In this document: positions 1 to 4,579 of the stretch, piece by piece | How positions within the stretch are numbered: position 1 is the first letter of the stretch | Layout of the letters: each line of letters begins with the position of its first letter | NCBI GenBank assembly: GCA_030688105.1 | Contig: JAUYIV010000401.1 | Location: 1-5,308 of the forward strand | Direction: 5' to 3' | Origin: Actinomycetota bacterium | GTDB taxonomy: Bacteria > Actinomycetota > Acidimicrobiia > Spongiisociales > UBA11373 | DNA: 5,308 bases | Program-made: the position numbers and the translations under genes | Notes under the pieces: model-generated | What the model saw: the letters and a program-made list of their open reading frames with translations, nothing else | Database searches by the model: none | Told to the model about the DNA's origin: nothing

Positions 1-15
1 AAGAGAAGAGAAGAG
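1..15 (+). promoter_or_regulatory. Purine-rich rpsJ leader, AAGAG x3
   Basis: The 15 bases before the rpsJ ATG are exactly three copies of AAGAG. The tract is all purine and probably acts as the ribosome binding region, although it lacks a GGAGG core, so pairing to the 16S 3' end would be weaker than at the other genes here. Only the last 15 bases of the leader are visible, so any promoter or leader regulation lies outside the window. That the tract is the ribosome site is inferred from position and composition. Confidence 0.5.
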
Positions 16-333
16 ATGGCAGAGCAGCAGGAGCATCGGATTCGGATCCGCCTGAAGGCGTACGACCACGAGGTGGTCGACGAATCGGCGCGCAAGATCG
101 CGGAGACGGTCATCCGTACCCAGGCCAAGATCAAGGGCCCGTTGCCGCTCCCGACAGAGATCCATCGCTATTGCGTCATCCGCGGACCGCACGTCCACAA
201 GGACTCGCGCGAGCACTACGAGATGCGCATTCACAAGCGGCTGCTCGACATCCTCGAGCCGACGGCGAAGACCGTGGACTCCCTGATGCGCCTCGACCTG
301 CCCGCCGGGGTGGAAGTGGAGATCAAGACGTGA
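16..333 (+). CDS. rpsJ: 30S ribosomal protein S10 (NusE)
   Basis: S10 is a 30S head protein and, as NusE, the partner of NusB and NusG in transcription antitermination (family knowledge). The 105-residue product has the usual family length. It shows RIRLKAYDHEVVDESARKI near residues 10-28, the PLPLPTE segment at 42-48, the VHKDSREHYEMRIHKR stretch at 60-75 and the near-invariant KTVDSLMRLDLPAGVEVEIK at the C terminus. The ATG at 16 follows a purine tract and gives the expected MA- start before the basic strand. It is the first gene of the classical S10 operon. Its TGA stop overlaps the GTG of rplC (GTGA), pointing to coupled translation. A Gly at residue 57 sits where Ser is common in relatives (CVIRGPH); I attach no functional meaning to this. 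Confidence 0.98.
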   Translation: MAEQQEHRIRIRLKAYDHEVVDESARKIAETVIRTQAKIKGPLPLPTEIHRYCVIRGPHVHKDSREHYEMRIHKRLLDILEPTAKTVDSLMRLDLPAGVEVEIKT

Positions 334-968
334 AGGCGATCCTCGGCGAGAAGCTGGGTATGACCCAGATCTTCGATGACCAGTCGCAGGCCGTGCCTGT
401 GACCGTCATCAAGGCCGGGCCGTGTCGCGTCGTGCAGATCAAGCGGCCGGAGAGCGACGGGTACGCCGCGATCCAGATCGCATACCGCGAAATGCCCGAG
501 CGCCGTGCCAACAAGCCGACGGCGGGGCACTTCAAACGTGCCGGCCTCCCTCCGCATCGGCATCTCGTCGAGGTCAGGGTCGATGATGCCGACGCCTACG
601 AGCTCGGCCAGGAGATCGGCATCGCCGACGTGCTCGCCAAGGGCGGACGCGCCGACGTCGCCGGCGTCAGCCGGGGCAAGGGATTCGAGGGTGTCATCAA
701 GCGCCACAACTTCGCCGGGCAGGGCGCCAGCCACGGCGCCCATCGCGTCCATCGCGCCCCCGGCTCCATCGGCGCCTGCGCCACTCCATCTCGAGTCTTC
801 AAGGGCATGAAGCTGCCCGGTCGCATGGGTGGCGAGAAGACCACGATCCTCAACCTCGAGGTGGTCGAAGTCGACGCCAAGCGCGGCCTGCTGATGCTGC
901 GAGGTGCGGTTCCCGGCGCCAAGGGCGCCGTGGTGCTGGTCCGGGAGGCGGTGAAGGCAGTTGGCTGA
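330..968 (+). CDS. rplC: 50S ribosomal protein L3
   Basis: L3 is an early-assembling 50S protein whose central loop reaches toward the peptidyl-transferase centre. The start is the GTG at 330, overlapping the rpsJ stop as GTGA. It gives MKAILGEKLGMTQIF, the canonical L3 N terminus, and 212 residues, normal for bacteria. An in-frame ATG far upstream at 171 would add 53 residues lying entirely inside rpsJ and lacking L3 character, so I reject it. The signature region is at about 114-168: RGKGFEGVIKRHNF, then SHGAHRVHRAPGSIGACATP and RVFKGMKLPGRMGGEK. The residue matching the Gln methylated by PrmB in E. coli is Ala149, in an SIGACATP context I associate with actinobacterial L3. The last codons overlap rplD by 8 bases. 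Confidence 0.97.
   Translation: MKAILGEKLGMTQIFDDQSQAVPVTVIKAGPCRVVQIKRPESDGYAAIQIAYREMPERRANKPTAGHFKRAGLPPHRHLVEVRVDDADAYELGQEIGIADVLAKGGRADVAGVSRGKGFEGVIKRHNFAGQGASHGAHRVHRAPGSIGACATPSRVFKGMKLPGRMGGEKTTILNLEVVEVDAKRGLLMLRGAVPGAKGAVVLVREAVKAVG
943..948 (+). promoter_or_regulatory. rplD ribosome binding site (GGGAGG)
   Basis: GGGAGG lies within the end of rplC, 12 bases before the TTG at 961. The spacing is a little long, but it is the best Shine-Dalgarno match near this start. An in-frame TGA at 952-954 excludes any start further upstream, so this site and the TTG together define the L4 N terminus. Confidence 0.55.
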
Positions 969-1641
969 CGCACCCGTCGCTCGTGTCTACGACTCGGCCG
1001 GCAAGGAGACCGGCGAGATGAAGCTCGATCCCGAAATCTTCGGCATCGAGCCCAACGGTCAAGTGATGCATCAGGTGGTCACGGCTCAGCTCGCCGCCCT
1101 CCGCTCGGGGACCGCCAGCACCAAGACCCGCGGCGAGGTGCGCGGCGGAGGCCGTAAGCCGTGGCGCCAGAAGGGCCTCGGTCGCGCCCGGCAGGGCTCG
1201 ATCCGCTCTCCGCAATGGCGCGGCGGCGGCGTCGTTCATGGTCCCCGGCCCCGGGACTACTCCCAGCGCACCCCCAAGAAGATGCGCAGGCTCGCCCTCA
1301 ACAGCGCGCTCTCCACCCGGGCCGCCGAGGGCCAGATCCGAATCGTCCAGGCACTCGACTGGGACACCCCCAAGACCAAATCCGCCAACGCGCTCCTCGA
1401 GGCGATGGGGATCACCGGCAAGGTGGTCTTCGTGCTCGGCGCCTCCGATCGGGTCGCCGCCAAGTCGGTTCGCAACCTTCCGCAGGTGGCGGCGGTCGAC
1501 CCGGGCCAGCTCAGCACCTATGACGTCCTCTGGGCCGAGACGGTGCTGTTCACCTCGGACACGATCGGCATGGTCGGCACCGCCGGCTTCGACGTGGCGG
1601 ACGACGACTTCGTCCCCGACGAGGCTGGAGGTGAGTCGTGA
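961..1641 (+). CDS. rplD: 50S ribosomal protein L4 (TTG start)
   Basis: L4 lines the peptide exit tunnel with L22; in E. coli it also represses its own S10 operon (family knowledge; no equivalent control is visible here). The product is 226 residues, slightly longer than the roughly 200 of E. coli. The start is a TTG overlapping the last 8 bases of rplC. An in-frame TGA at 952 blocks anything earlier and the next ATG at 1018 would delete the conserved VARVYDSAGKETGE strand, so TTG is well supported. The extended tunnel loop is at about residues 50-110: TKTRGEVRGGGRKPWRQKG, GRARQGSIRSPQWRGGG, VVHGPRPRDYSQRTPKKMRR. The C-terminal half has the Rossmann-like VVFVLG and the YDVLWAETVLFT segment. 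An acidic tail (DVADDDFVPDEAGGES) follows. The stop overlaps rplW as GTGA. Confidence 0.97.
   Translation: MADAPVARVYDSAGKETGEMKLDPEIFGIEPNGQVMHQVVTAQLAALRSGTASTKTRGEVRGGGRKPWRQKGLGRARQGSIRSPQWRGGGVVHGPRPRDYSQRTPKKMRRLALNSALSTRAAEGQIRIVQALDWDTPKTKSANALLEAMGITGKVVFVLGASDRVAAKSVRNLPQVAAVDPGQLSTYDVLWAETVLFTSDTIGMVGTAGFDVADDDFVPDEAGGES
1627..1634 (+). promoter_or_regulatory. rplW ribosome binding site (GGAGGTGA)
   Basis: GGAGGTGA is a full-length match to the sequence complementary to the 16S rRNA 3' end. It sits inside the last codons of rplD, with 6 bases between GGAGG and the GTG at 1638. It decides the rplW start and is the strongest Shine-Dalgarno sequence in the window. Confidence 0.85.
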
Positions 1642-1925
1642 AGAACCCGCGCGACATCATCATCGAGCCGGTGGTCTCTGAGAAGTCTTACGACCTGATC
1701 GAGGACGCCAACACCTACACGTTCGTCGTCGACCGTCGCACCACGAAGACCGAGATCAAAGAGGCGGTGGAGACGATCTTCGGCGTGAAGGTCGTCCGGG
1801 TCAACACCATCAACCGCAAGGGCAAACGGAAGCGGACGGGCTGGGTATACGGCACTCGCCCGGCGTCGAAGCGGGCAATGGTGACGCTCGCCGAAGGCGA
1901 CGAGATAGACATCTTTGGGGTGTGA
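1638..1925 (+). CDS. rplW: 50S ribosomal protein L23
   Basis: L23 sits at the tunnel exit and is the docking site for trigger factor and the signal recognition particle (family knowledge). The 95-residue product has normal length. It starts with GTG inside the GTGA overlap with rplD, preceded by GGAGGTGA. Recognisable segments are RDIIIEPVVSEKSYDL at 5-20, where Glu15 of VSEK matches the trigger-factor contact Glu18 of E. coli, then TKTEIKEAVETIFGVKVVRVNT near 36-57, and the basic loop KGKRKRTGWVYGTRPASKRA followed by VTLAEGDEIDIF. Downstream comes the only sizeable gap in this otherwise overlapping operon, so simple stop-start coupling to rplB is not available. Confidence 0.97.
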   Translation: MKNPRDIIIEPVVSEKSYDLIEDANTYTFVVDRRTTKTEIKEAVETIFGVKVVRVNTINRKGKRKRTGWVYGTRPASKRAMVTLAEGDEIDIFGV

Positions 1926-1964
1926 GCATGTACGGAAGCACTGAAACTGATCGCGTGAACGGGG

Positions 1965-1992
1965 CCCCCAGCCCCCAGCCGCCAGCGGCCAG
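1965..1992 (+). repeat. Four degenerate CNNCCAG heptamers
   Basis: Four adjacent 7-base units: CCCCCAG (1965-1971), CCCCCAG (1972-1978), CCGCCAG (1979-1985) and CGGCCAG (1986-1992). All keep C--CCAG. Their consensus is the approximate reverse complement of the CTGGAGG phase of the perfect heptamers at 2012-2039, so the two sets face each other across a 19-base spacer. Confidence 0.8.
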
Positions 1993-2011
1993 CCAGAGGG
2001 CTGTCTTGCTC

Positions 2012-2039
2012 GAGGCTGGAGGCTGGAGGCTGGAGGCTG
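2012..2039 (+). repeat. Perfect tandem repeat, GAGGCTG x4
   Basis: Four exact, uninterrupted copies of GAGGCTG, ending 4 bases before the rplB ATG. They create three GGAGG cores at 2018-2022, 2025-2029 and 2032-2036, spaced 7 bases apart. The unit length is not a multiple of three, so gain or loss of a copy would shift any frame read across it. Confidence 0.95.
2032..2036 (+). promoter_or_regulatory. rplB ribosome binding site (GGAGG) inside the hairpin stem
   Basis: This GGAGG lies 7 bases before the ATG at 2044, ideal spacing, and is the last of three GGAGG cores made by the heptamer repeat. In the predicted fold it pairs with 1972-1976, with one A-C mismatch at its centre, so it could be hidden from the ribosome unless the stem is opened. 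Confidence 0.7.
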
Positions 2040-2043
2040 CCTC

Positions 2044-2877
2044 ATGCCAGTGAAGAAGTACAAACCCACGTCTCCGGGGCGGCGGTTTCGGACGGTCTCC
2101 GACTTCTCCGACGTCACCACCGACTCACCGGAGAAGAGCCTCACCGACAAGCAGGCGGGGACCGGTGGTCGTAACGCCCATGGGCGCATCACCTCGCGCC
2201 ATCGCGGCGGGAGGCACAAGCGCCGCTACCGCATGATCGATTTCCGCCGCGACAAGGACGGGGTACCCGCCCGCGTCGCCTCGATCGAGTACGACCCCAA
2301 CCGCAATTGCCGTATCGCCTTGCTCAATTACCACGACGGCGAGAAGCGGTATATCCTCGCCCCGCTCCGCCTCGTCGTGGGGGACCGGGTGGAGTCGGGG
2401 TCGGGTGCGGAGATCAAGCCCGGCAATGCTCTCCCGCTACGGAACATCCCTGCGGGAACCATGGTGCATGCCGTCGAGCTCCGACCCGGCGGCGGCGCGA
2501 AGCTCGGCCGCTCGGCGGGGACCTCCATCCAGCTGATCGCCAAAGAGGGCAGCCTTGCCCTGTTGCGCCTTCCCTCTGGGGAGATCCGCAACGTGCCCCT
2601 GGACTGTCGGGCCACCGTCGGACAGGTGGGCAACCCGGAGGCCGAGCTCGTCAAGAGCGGCAAGGCGGGCCGGAAGCGCTGGCAGGGCGTCCGACCGCAG
2701 AGCCGCGGGGTTGCGATGAACCCCGTCGACCACCCGCTCGGTGGCGGCGAGGGCAAGGCGAGTGGGGGCCGCCACCCGGTGAGCCCGTGGGGCAAGCCGG
2801 AGGGGCGGACCCGAAAGAAGAACAAGGGAAGCGACAAGATGATCGTGCGACGCCGTTCTAAGAAGGGGAAGAGGTAG
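2044..2877 (+). CDS. rplB: 50S ribosomal protein L2
   Basis: L2 binds 23S rRNA near the peptidyl-transferase centre and is needed for subunit joining. The 277-residue product has full length and starts MPVKKYKPTSPGRRF, the standard N terminus; no ATG, GTG or TTG lies in frame upstream before the TGA at 1948. Conserved blocks are GRNAHGRITSRHRGGRHKRRYR near 43-64, the IEYDPNRNCRIALLNYHDGEKRYILAP domain, NIPAGTMVHAVELRPGGGAKLGRSAG, and the C-terminal RGVAMNPVDHP then GGGEGKASGGRHPVSPWGKPEGRTRKK. His230 corresponds to the essential E. coli His229. The next conserved position, His231 in E. coli, is Leu232 here (CTC at 2737-2739). The very C terminus is the usual basic MIVRRRSKKGKR. The gene is preceded by the heptamer hairpin and followed by rpsS after only 3 bases. 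Confidence 0.98.
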   Translation: MPVKKYKPTSPGRRFRTVSDFSDVTTDSPEKSLTDKQAGTGGRNAHGRITSRHRGGRHKRRYRMIDFRRDKDGVPARVASIEYDPNRNCRIALLNYHDGEKRYILAPLRLVVGDRVESGSGAEIKPGNALPLRNIPAGTMVHAVELRPGGGAKLGRSAGTSIQLIAKEGSLALLRLPSGEIRNVPLDCRATVGQVGNPEAELVKSGKAGRKRWQGVRPQSRGVAMNPVDHPLGGGEGKASGGRHPVSPWGKPEGRTRKKNKGSDKMIVRRRSKKGKR

Positions 2878-2880
2878 CCG

Positions 2881-3159
2881 ATGGCACGGAGCCTGAAGAA
2901 GGGTCCCTTCGTGGATCAGCACCTCGTCGACAAGGTCGAGCGCGCCAACAAGAGCGGCGACAAGCGGGTGATCCGCACGTGGAGCCGTCGCTCGACGATC
3001 ATCCCCGAAATGGTCGGCCAAACGCTGGCCGTCCACGACGGGCGTAAGCACGTCCCGATCTACATCACCGAATCCATGGTTGGGCACAAGCTCGGCGAGT
3101 TCGCCCCGACGCGGACGTTCCGCGGCCACGCTGGGGAAAGGGCGGCGAGGAAGCGATGA
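2881..3159 (+). CDS. rpsS: 30S ribosomal protein S19
   Basis: S19 sits in the head of the 30S subunit, pairs with S13 and contacts the A-site finger of 23S rRNA. The 92-residue product matches family length. It begins MARSLKKGPFVDQHL, followed by the core RTWSRRSTIIPEMVGQTLAVHDGRKHVPIYI and the C-terminal HKLGEFAPTRTFRGHAGERAARKR. The ATG lies 3 bases after the rplB stop; the purine run at the rplB end (GGGGAAGAGGT) supplies its ribosome binding site. The stop overlaps rplV as ATGA. Nothing departs from the family pattern. Confidence 0.97.
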   Translation: MARSLKKGPFVDQHLVDKVERANKSGDKRVIRTWSRRSTIIPEMVGQTLAVHDGRKHVPIYITESMVGHKLGEFAPTRTFRGHAGERAARKR

Positions 3160-3509
3160 AGGTCCATGCTCGCGCCGCGTACATCCGCCAGGCACCCTCG
3201 AAGGTGCGCCTGGTGCTCGACCTCGTGCGCGGTCTCCCCGTCGACGAGGCCCGGCACGTGCTCGATTTCACCAATCGCCGGGCGAGCGACCCGGTGCGGA
3301 AGGTGCTCGAGTCGGCGGTGGCCAATGCCTCCCACAACCATGCGCTCGACCCCTCCGAGTTGCGGGTGGTGGCCGCCTTTGCCGACGAGGGCCCGACCCT
3401 GAAGAGGGTCAAGGCCCGCGCCCGGGGACGGGCAACCCAGATCATCAAGCGCACCAGCCACATCACCATCGTGGTCGGTGACGGACACGAAGACGAGGCG
3501 GTGCACTGA
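3156..3509 (+). CDS. rplV: 50S ribosomal protein L22
   Basis: L22 contacts all 23S domains and its long beta-hairpin lines the exit tunnel beside L4; changes there cause macrolide resistance in other bacteria. The 117-residue product starts MKVHARAAYIRQAPSKVRLVLDLVRG and contains the conserved helix around VLESAVANASHNH (50-62). The hairpin region lies at about 78-100 (EGPTLKRVKARARGRA then TQIIKRTSHITIVV). I see no deletion or insertion in the hairpin, so no resistance change is suggested. A short acidic tail (GDGHEDEAVH) ends the protein. Start: ATG in the ATGA overlap with rpsS, with GAGG 5 bases upstream. The TGA stop shares one base with the rpsC ATG (TGATG). Confidence 0.97.
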   Translation: MKVHARAAYIRQAPSKVRLVLDLVRGLPVDEARHVLDFTNRRASDPVRKVLESAVANASHNHALDPSELRVVAAFADEGPTLKRVKARARGRATQIIKRTSHITIVVGDGHEDEAVH

Positions 3510-4576
3510 TGGGCCAGAAGATCCACCCGTACGGGCTCCGACTCGGGATCGTCACCGACTGGAAGTCCCGCTGGTACAGCGAGAAGGACTACGCCAGGCA
3601 GGTGCTCGAGGACGCCAGGATCCGCGGACTGCTGACCGACGAGCTGCAGCGCGGCGCCGTCTCGCGCGTCGAGATCGAGCGCATCGGTGACAAGAAGGTG
3701 CAGATCGACATACACACGGCCCGCCCCGGTGTCGTCATCGGGCGGAGCGGCAGCGAGGTCTATCGACTCCGCACCCTTCTCGAGAAGCTCACACAACGCG
3801 AGATCAAGATCAACGTCATCGAAGTGCAAGATCCGGAGACCGATGCCCAGCTGCTCGCCCGAGGCATCGCCGATCAGCTCCAGGGCCGCGTCTCATTCCG
3901 CCGGGCCATGAAGCGCGCCGTGCAGACTGCGATGAAGGCCGGCGCCCAGGGTGTCCGGGTCCAGGCCTCGGGCCGGCTCGGTGGATCCGACATGGGCCGG
4001 CGAGAGTGGTACCGCGAGGGCCGGGTGCCCCTCCACACATTGCGGGCCGACGTGGACTTTGGCATTGCCACCGCCCGCACCACGGTGGGCGCGATCGGGA
4101 TCAAGGTCTGGGTCTACAAGGGCGACGTCGTCCCTTCGCTCTCGGCGACGCGCGAGAAGATCGCCGCCGAGGCGGCACTCGCCACCGGGGGTCCAACCTC
4201 CCGTCGGGCACCGGCGAAGGCCCGAGCCGAGCAGGCAGCCGGGGAGCGCCCCCGGGGCCTCATCGAGGCCGGGGGCGGCAAGCGCCTGGTCGAGGCCGGG
4301 GGCGGCAAGCGCCTGGTCGAGGCAGGTGGCGGCCGACGGGTCGACGCCGAGTCTGCGCTTTCCGACTTGGAGGAGGAGCGCGAGGTCGCCGGGGAGACTC
4401 TCCAGGTGTCCGATGACGACATCGTGCTCGAGGAGCCAACCGCCGCCGAGACGGTCGCCGAGCCGGCCGGCTCCGGGCCCGCAGCCGACGAGGCTCCCGC
4501 CGACACACCCGACGACGAGGAGGCTCCCGCAGCCGAGGCTCCCGCCGACACCCCCGACGACGAGGAGCAGGGGTAG
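3509..4576 (+). CDS. rpsC: 30S ribosomal protein S3 with long repetitive C-terminal tail
   Basis: S3 forms part of the mRNA entry channel of the 30S subunit and helps unwind mRNA. Residues 1-210 are a standard S3: MGQKIHPYGLRLGIVTDWKS start, a type 2 KH domain with GRSG loop (78-81; GRKG is commoner in relatives), and the signature EWYREGRVPLHTLRADVDFG at 166-185 followed by VWVYKGDVV. E. coli S3 has 233 residues; this product has 355. The extra part is a low-complexity tail: an Ala/Lys/Arg-rich linker (211-250), three nonamers of the type LVEAGGGKR (251-277), then a strongly acidic Ala/Pro/Asp/Glu segment (about 280-355) with an 11-residue repeat. The tail has no recognisable domain and is probably disordered. 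The frame stays open with one clean stop and rplP follows after 3 bases, so it is not a frameshift. Start: ATG sharing one base with the rplV stop; GAGG at 3495-3498. Confidence 0.97.
   Translation: MGQKIHPYGLRLGIVTDWKSRWYSEKDYARQVLEDARIRGLLTDELQRGAVSRVEIERIGDKKVQIDIHTARPGVVIGRSGSEVYRLRTLLEKLTQREIKINVIEVQDPETDAQLLARGIADQLQGRVSFRRAMKRAVQTAMKAGAQGVRVQASGRLGGSDMGRREWYREGRVPLHTLRADVDFGIATARTTVGAIGIKVWVYKGDVVPSLSATREKIAAEAALATGGPTSRRAPAKARAEQAAGERPRGLIEAGGGKRLVEAGGGKRLVEAGGGRRVDAESALSDLEEEREVAGETLQVSDDDIVLEEPTAAETVAEPAGSGPAADEAPADTPDDEEAPAAEAPADTPDDEEQG
4259..4339 (+). repeat. 27-base tandem repeat x3 in the S3 tail
   Basis: Three in-frame 27-base units encode LIEAGGGKR, LVEAGGGKR and LVEAGGGRR (S3 residues 251-277). 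Copies 1 and 2 differ at only two bases, and a 34-base stretch from 4263 recurs exactly 27 bases on. Copy 3 has diverged mainly at synonymous sites plus K to R, so it looks older than the split of copies 1 and 2. The pattern fits duplication by slippage. Confidence 0.93.
4490..4567 (+). repeat. Acidic 33-base direct repeat in the S3 tail
   Basis: Units at 4490-4522 and 4535-4567 both encode EAPADTPDDEE and differ at one base out of 33 (synonymous ACA/ACC context). They are separated by 12 bases encoding APAA, giving a period of 45 bases. The two units make up most of the last 28 residues of S3 and give it a strongly negative end, unusual for an rRNA-binding protein. Confidence 0.93.
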
Positions 4577-4579
4577 GCC

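Larger units (their letters stand above)
1969..2039 (+). repeat. Long imperfect inverted repeat / hairpin before rplB
   Basis: Arms 1969-1994 and 2014-2039 pair over 26 positions with 22 Watson-Crick pairs, 18 of them G-C. Mismatches are at 1974/2034, 1981/2027, 1987/2021 and 1988/2020. The 19-base loop (1995-2013) contains a possible 3-bp GAG/CTC inner stem. Because both arms are heptamer repeats, the stem can also slip by 7 bases. It has no trailing U-run and sits between co-directional operon genes, so it does not look like an intrinsic terminator. The right arm includes the apparent rplB Shine-Dalgarno sequence. Confidence 0.75.
1928..2053 (+). other. Possible 41-residue coupling ORF in the rplW-rplB gap
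   Basis: An ATG 2 bases after the rplW stop opens a 41-codon frame that crosses the whole gap and stops at TGA 2051-2053, overlapping the rplB start by 10 bases. A weak Shine-Dalgarno-like GGGGTG (1917-1922) lies 5 bases upstream. The predicted peptide (begins MYGSTETDRVNGAP, ends EAASCQ) is low complexity because it mostly translates the heptamer repeats, and it resembles no family I know. Seen: the frame and its positions. Inferred: that it might be translated to carry ribosomes through the hairpin to rplB. A frame this short is easily open by chance in GC-rich DNA. Confidence 0.2.

Noticed and set aside
171..329. Upstream ATG start giving L3 an extra 53 residues
   Set aside because: The extension lies within rpsJ in another frame and is Arg/Ala-rich without L3 similarity, while GTG 330 gives the exact canonical L3 start with a GTGA overlap.
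784..798. L3 Ser154 in ATPSRVFKG instead of Gly
   Set aside because: PSRV-type sequences at this point are, as I recall, common in bacterial L3, so it is not a notable substitution.
1969..2039. Intrinsic terminator after rplW
   Set aside because: The stem is long and GC-rich but has no U-run after it, and it sits directly before rplB within a co-directional operon, where termination would cut off essential genes.
1926..2043. Internal promoter for rplB
   Set aside because: TTGCTC at 2006-2011 loosely resembles a -35 box, but no -10 box at proper spacing follows before rplB; the gap is almost all repeats.
1518..2219. 233-codon open frame on the - strand spanning the rplW-rplB gap
   Set aside because: It crosses three + strand genes and the repeats, has no known domain, and its openness is explained by base composition.
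3740..3751. S3 KH loop reads GRSG rather than GRKG
   Set aside because: The GXXG form is intact with one basic residue, so RNA binding need not be affected; it is too minor to report as a finding.
3065..3829. 254-codon open frame on the - strand across rpsS, rplV and rpsC
   Set aside because: It is the antisense shadow of three ribosomal genes, with no recognisable family and no plausible promoter or ribosome site.
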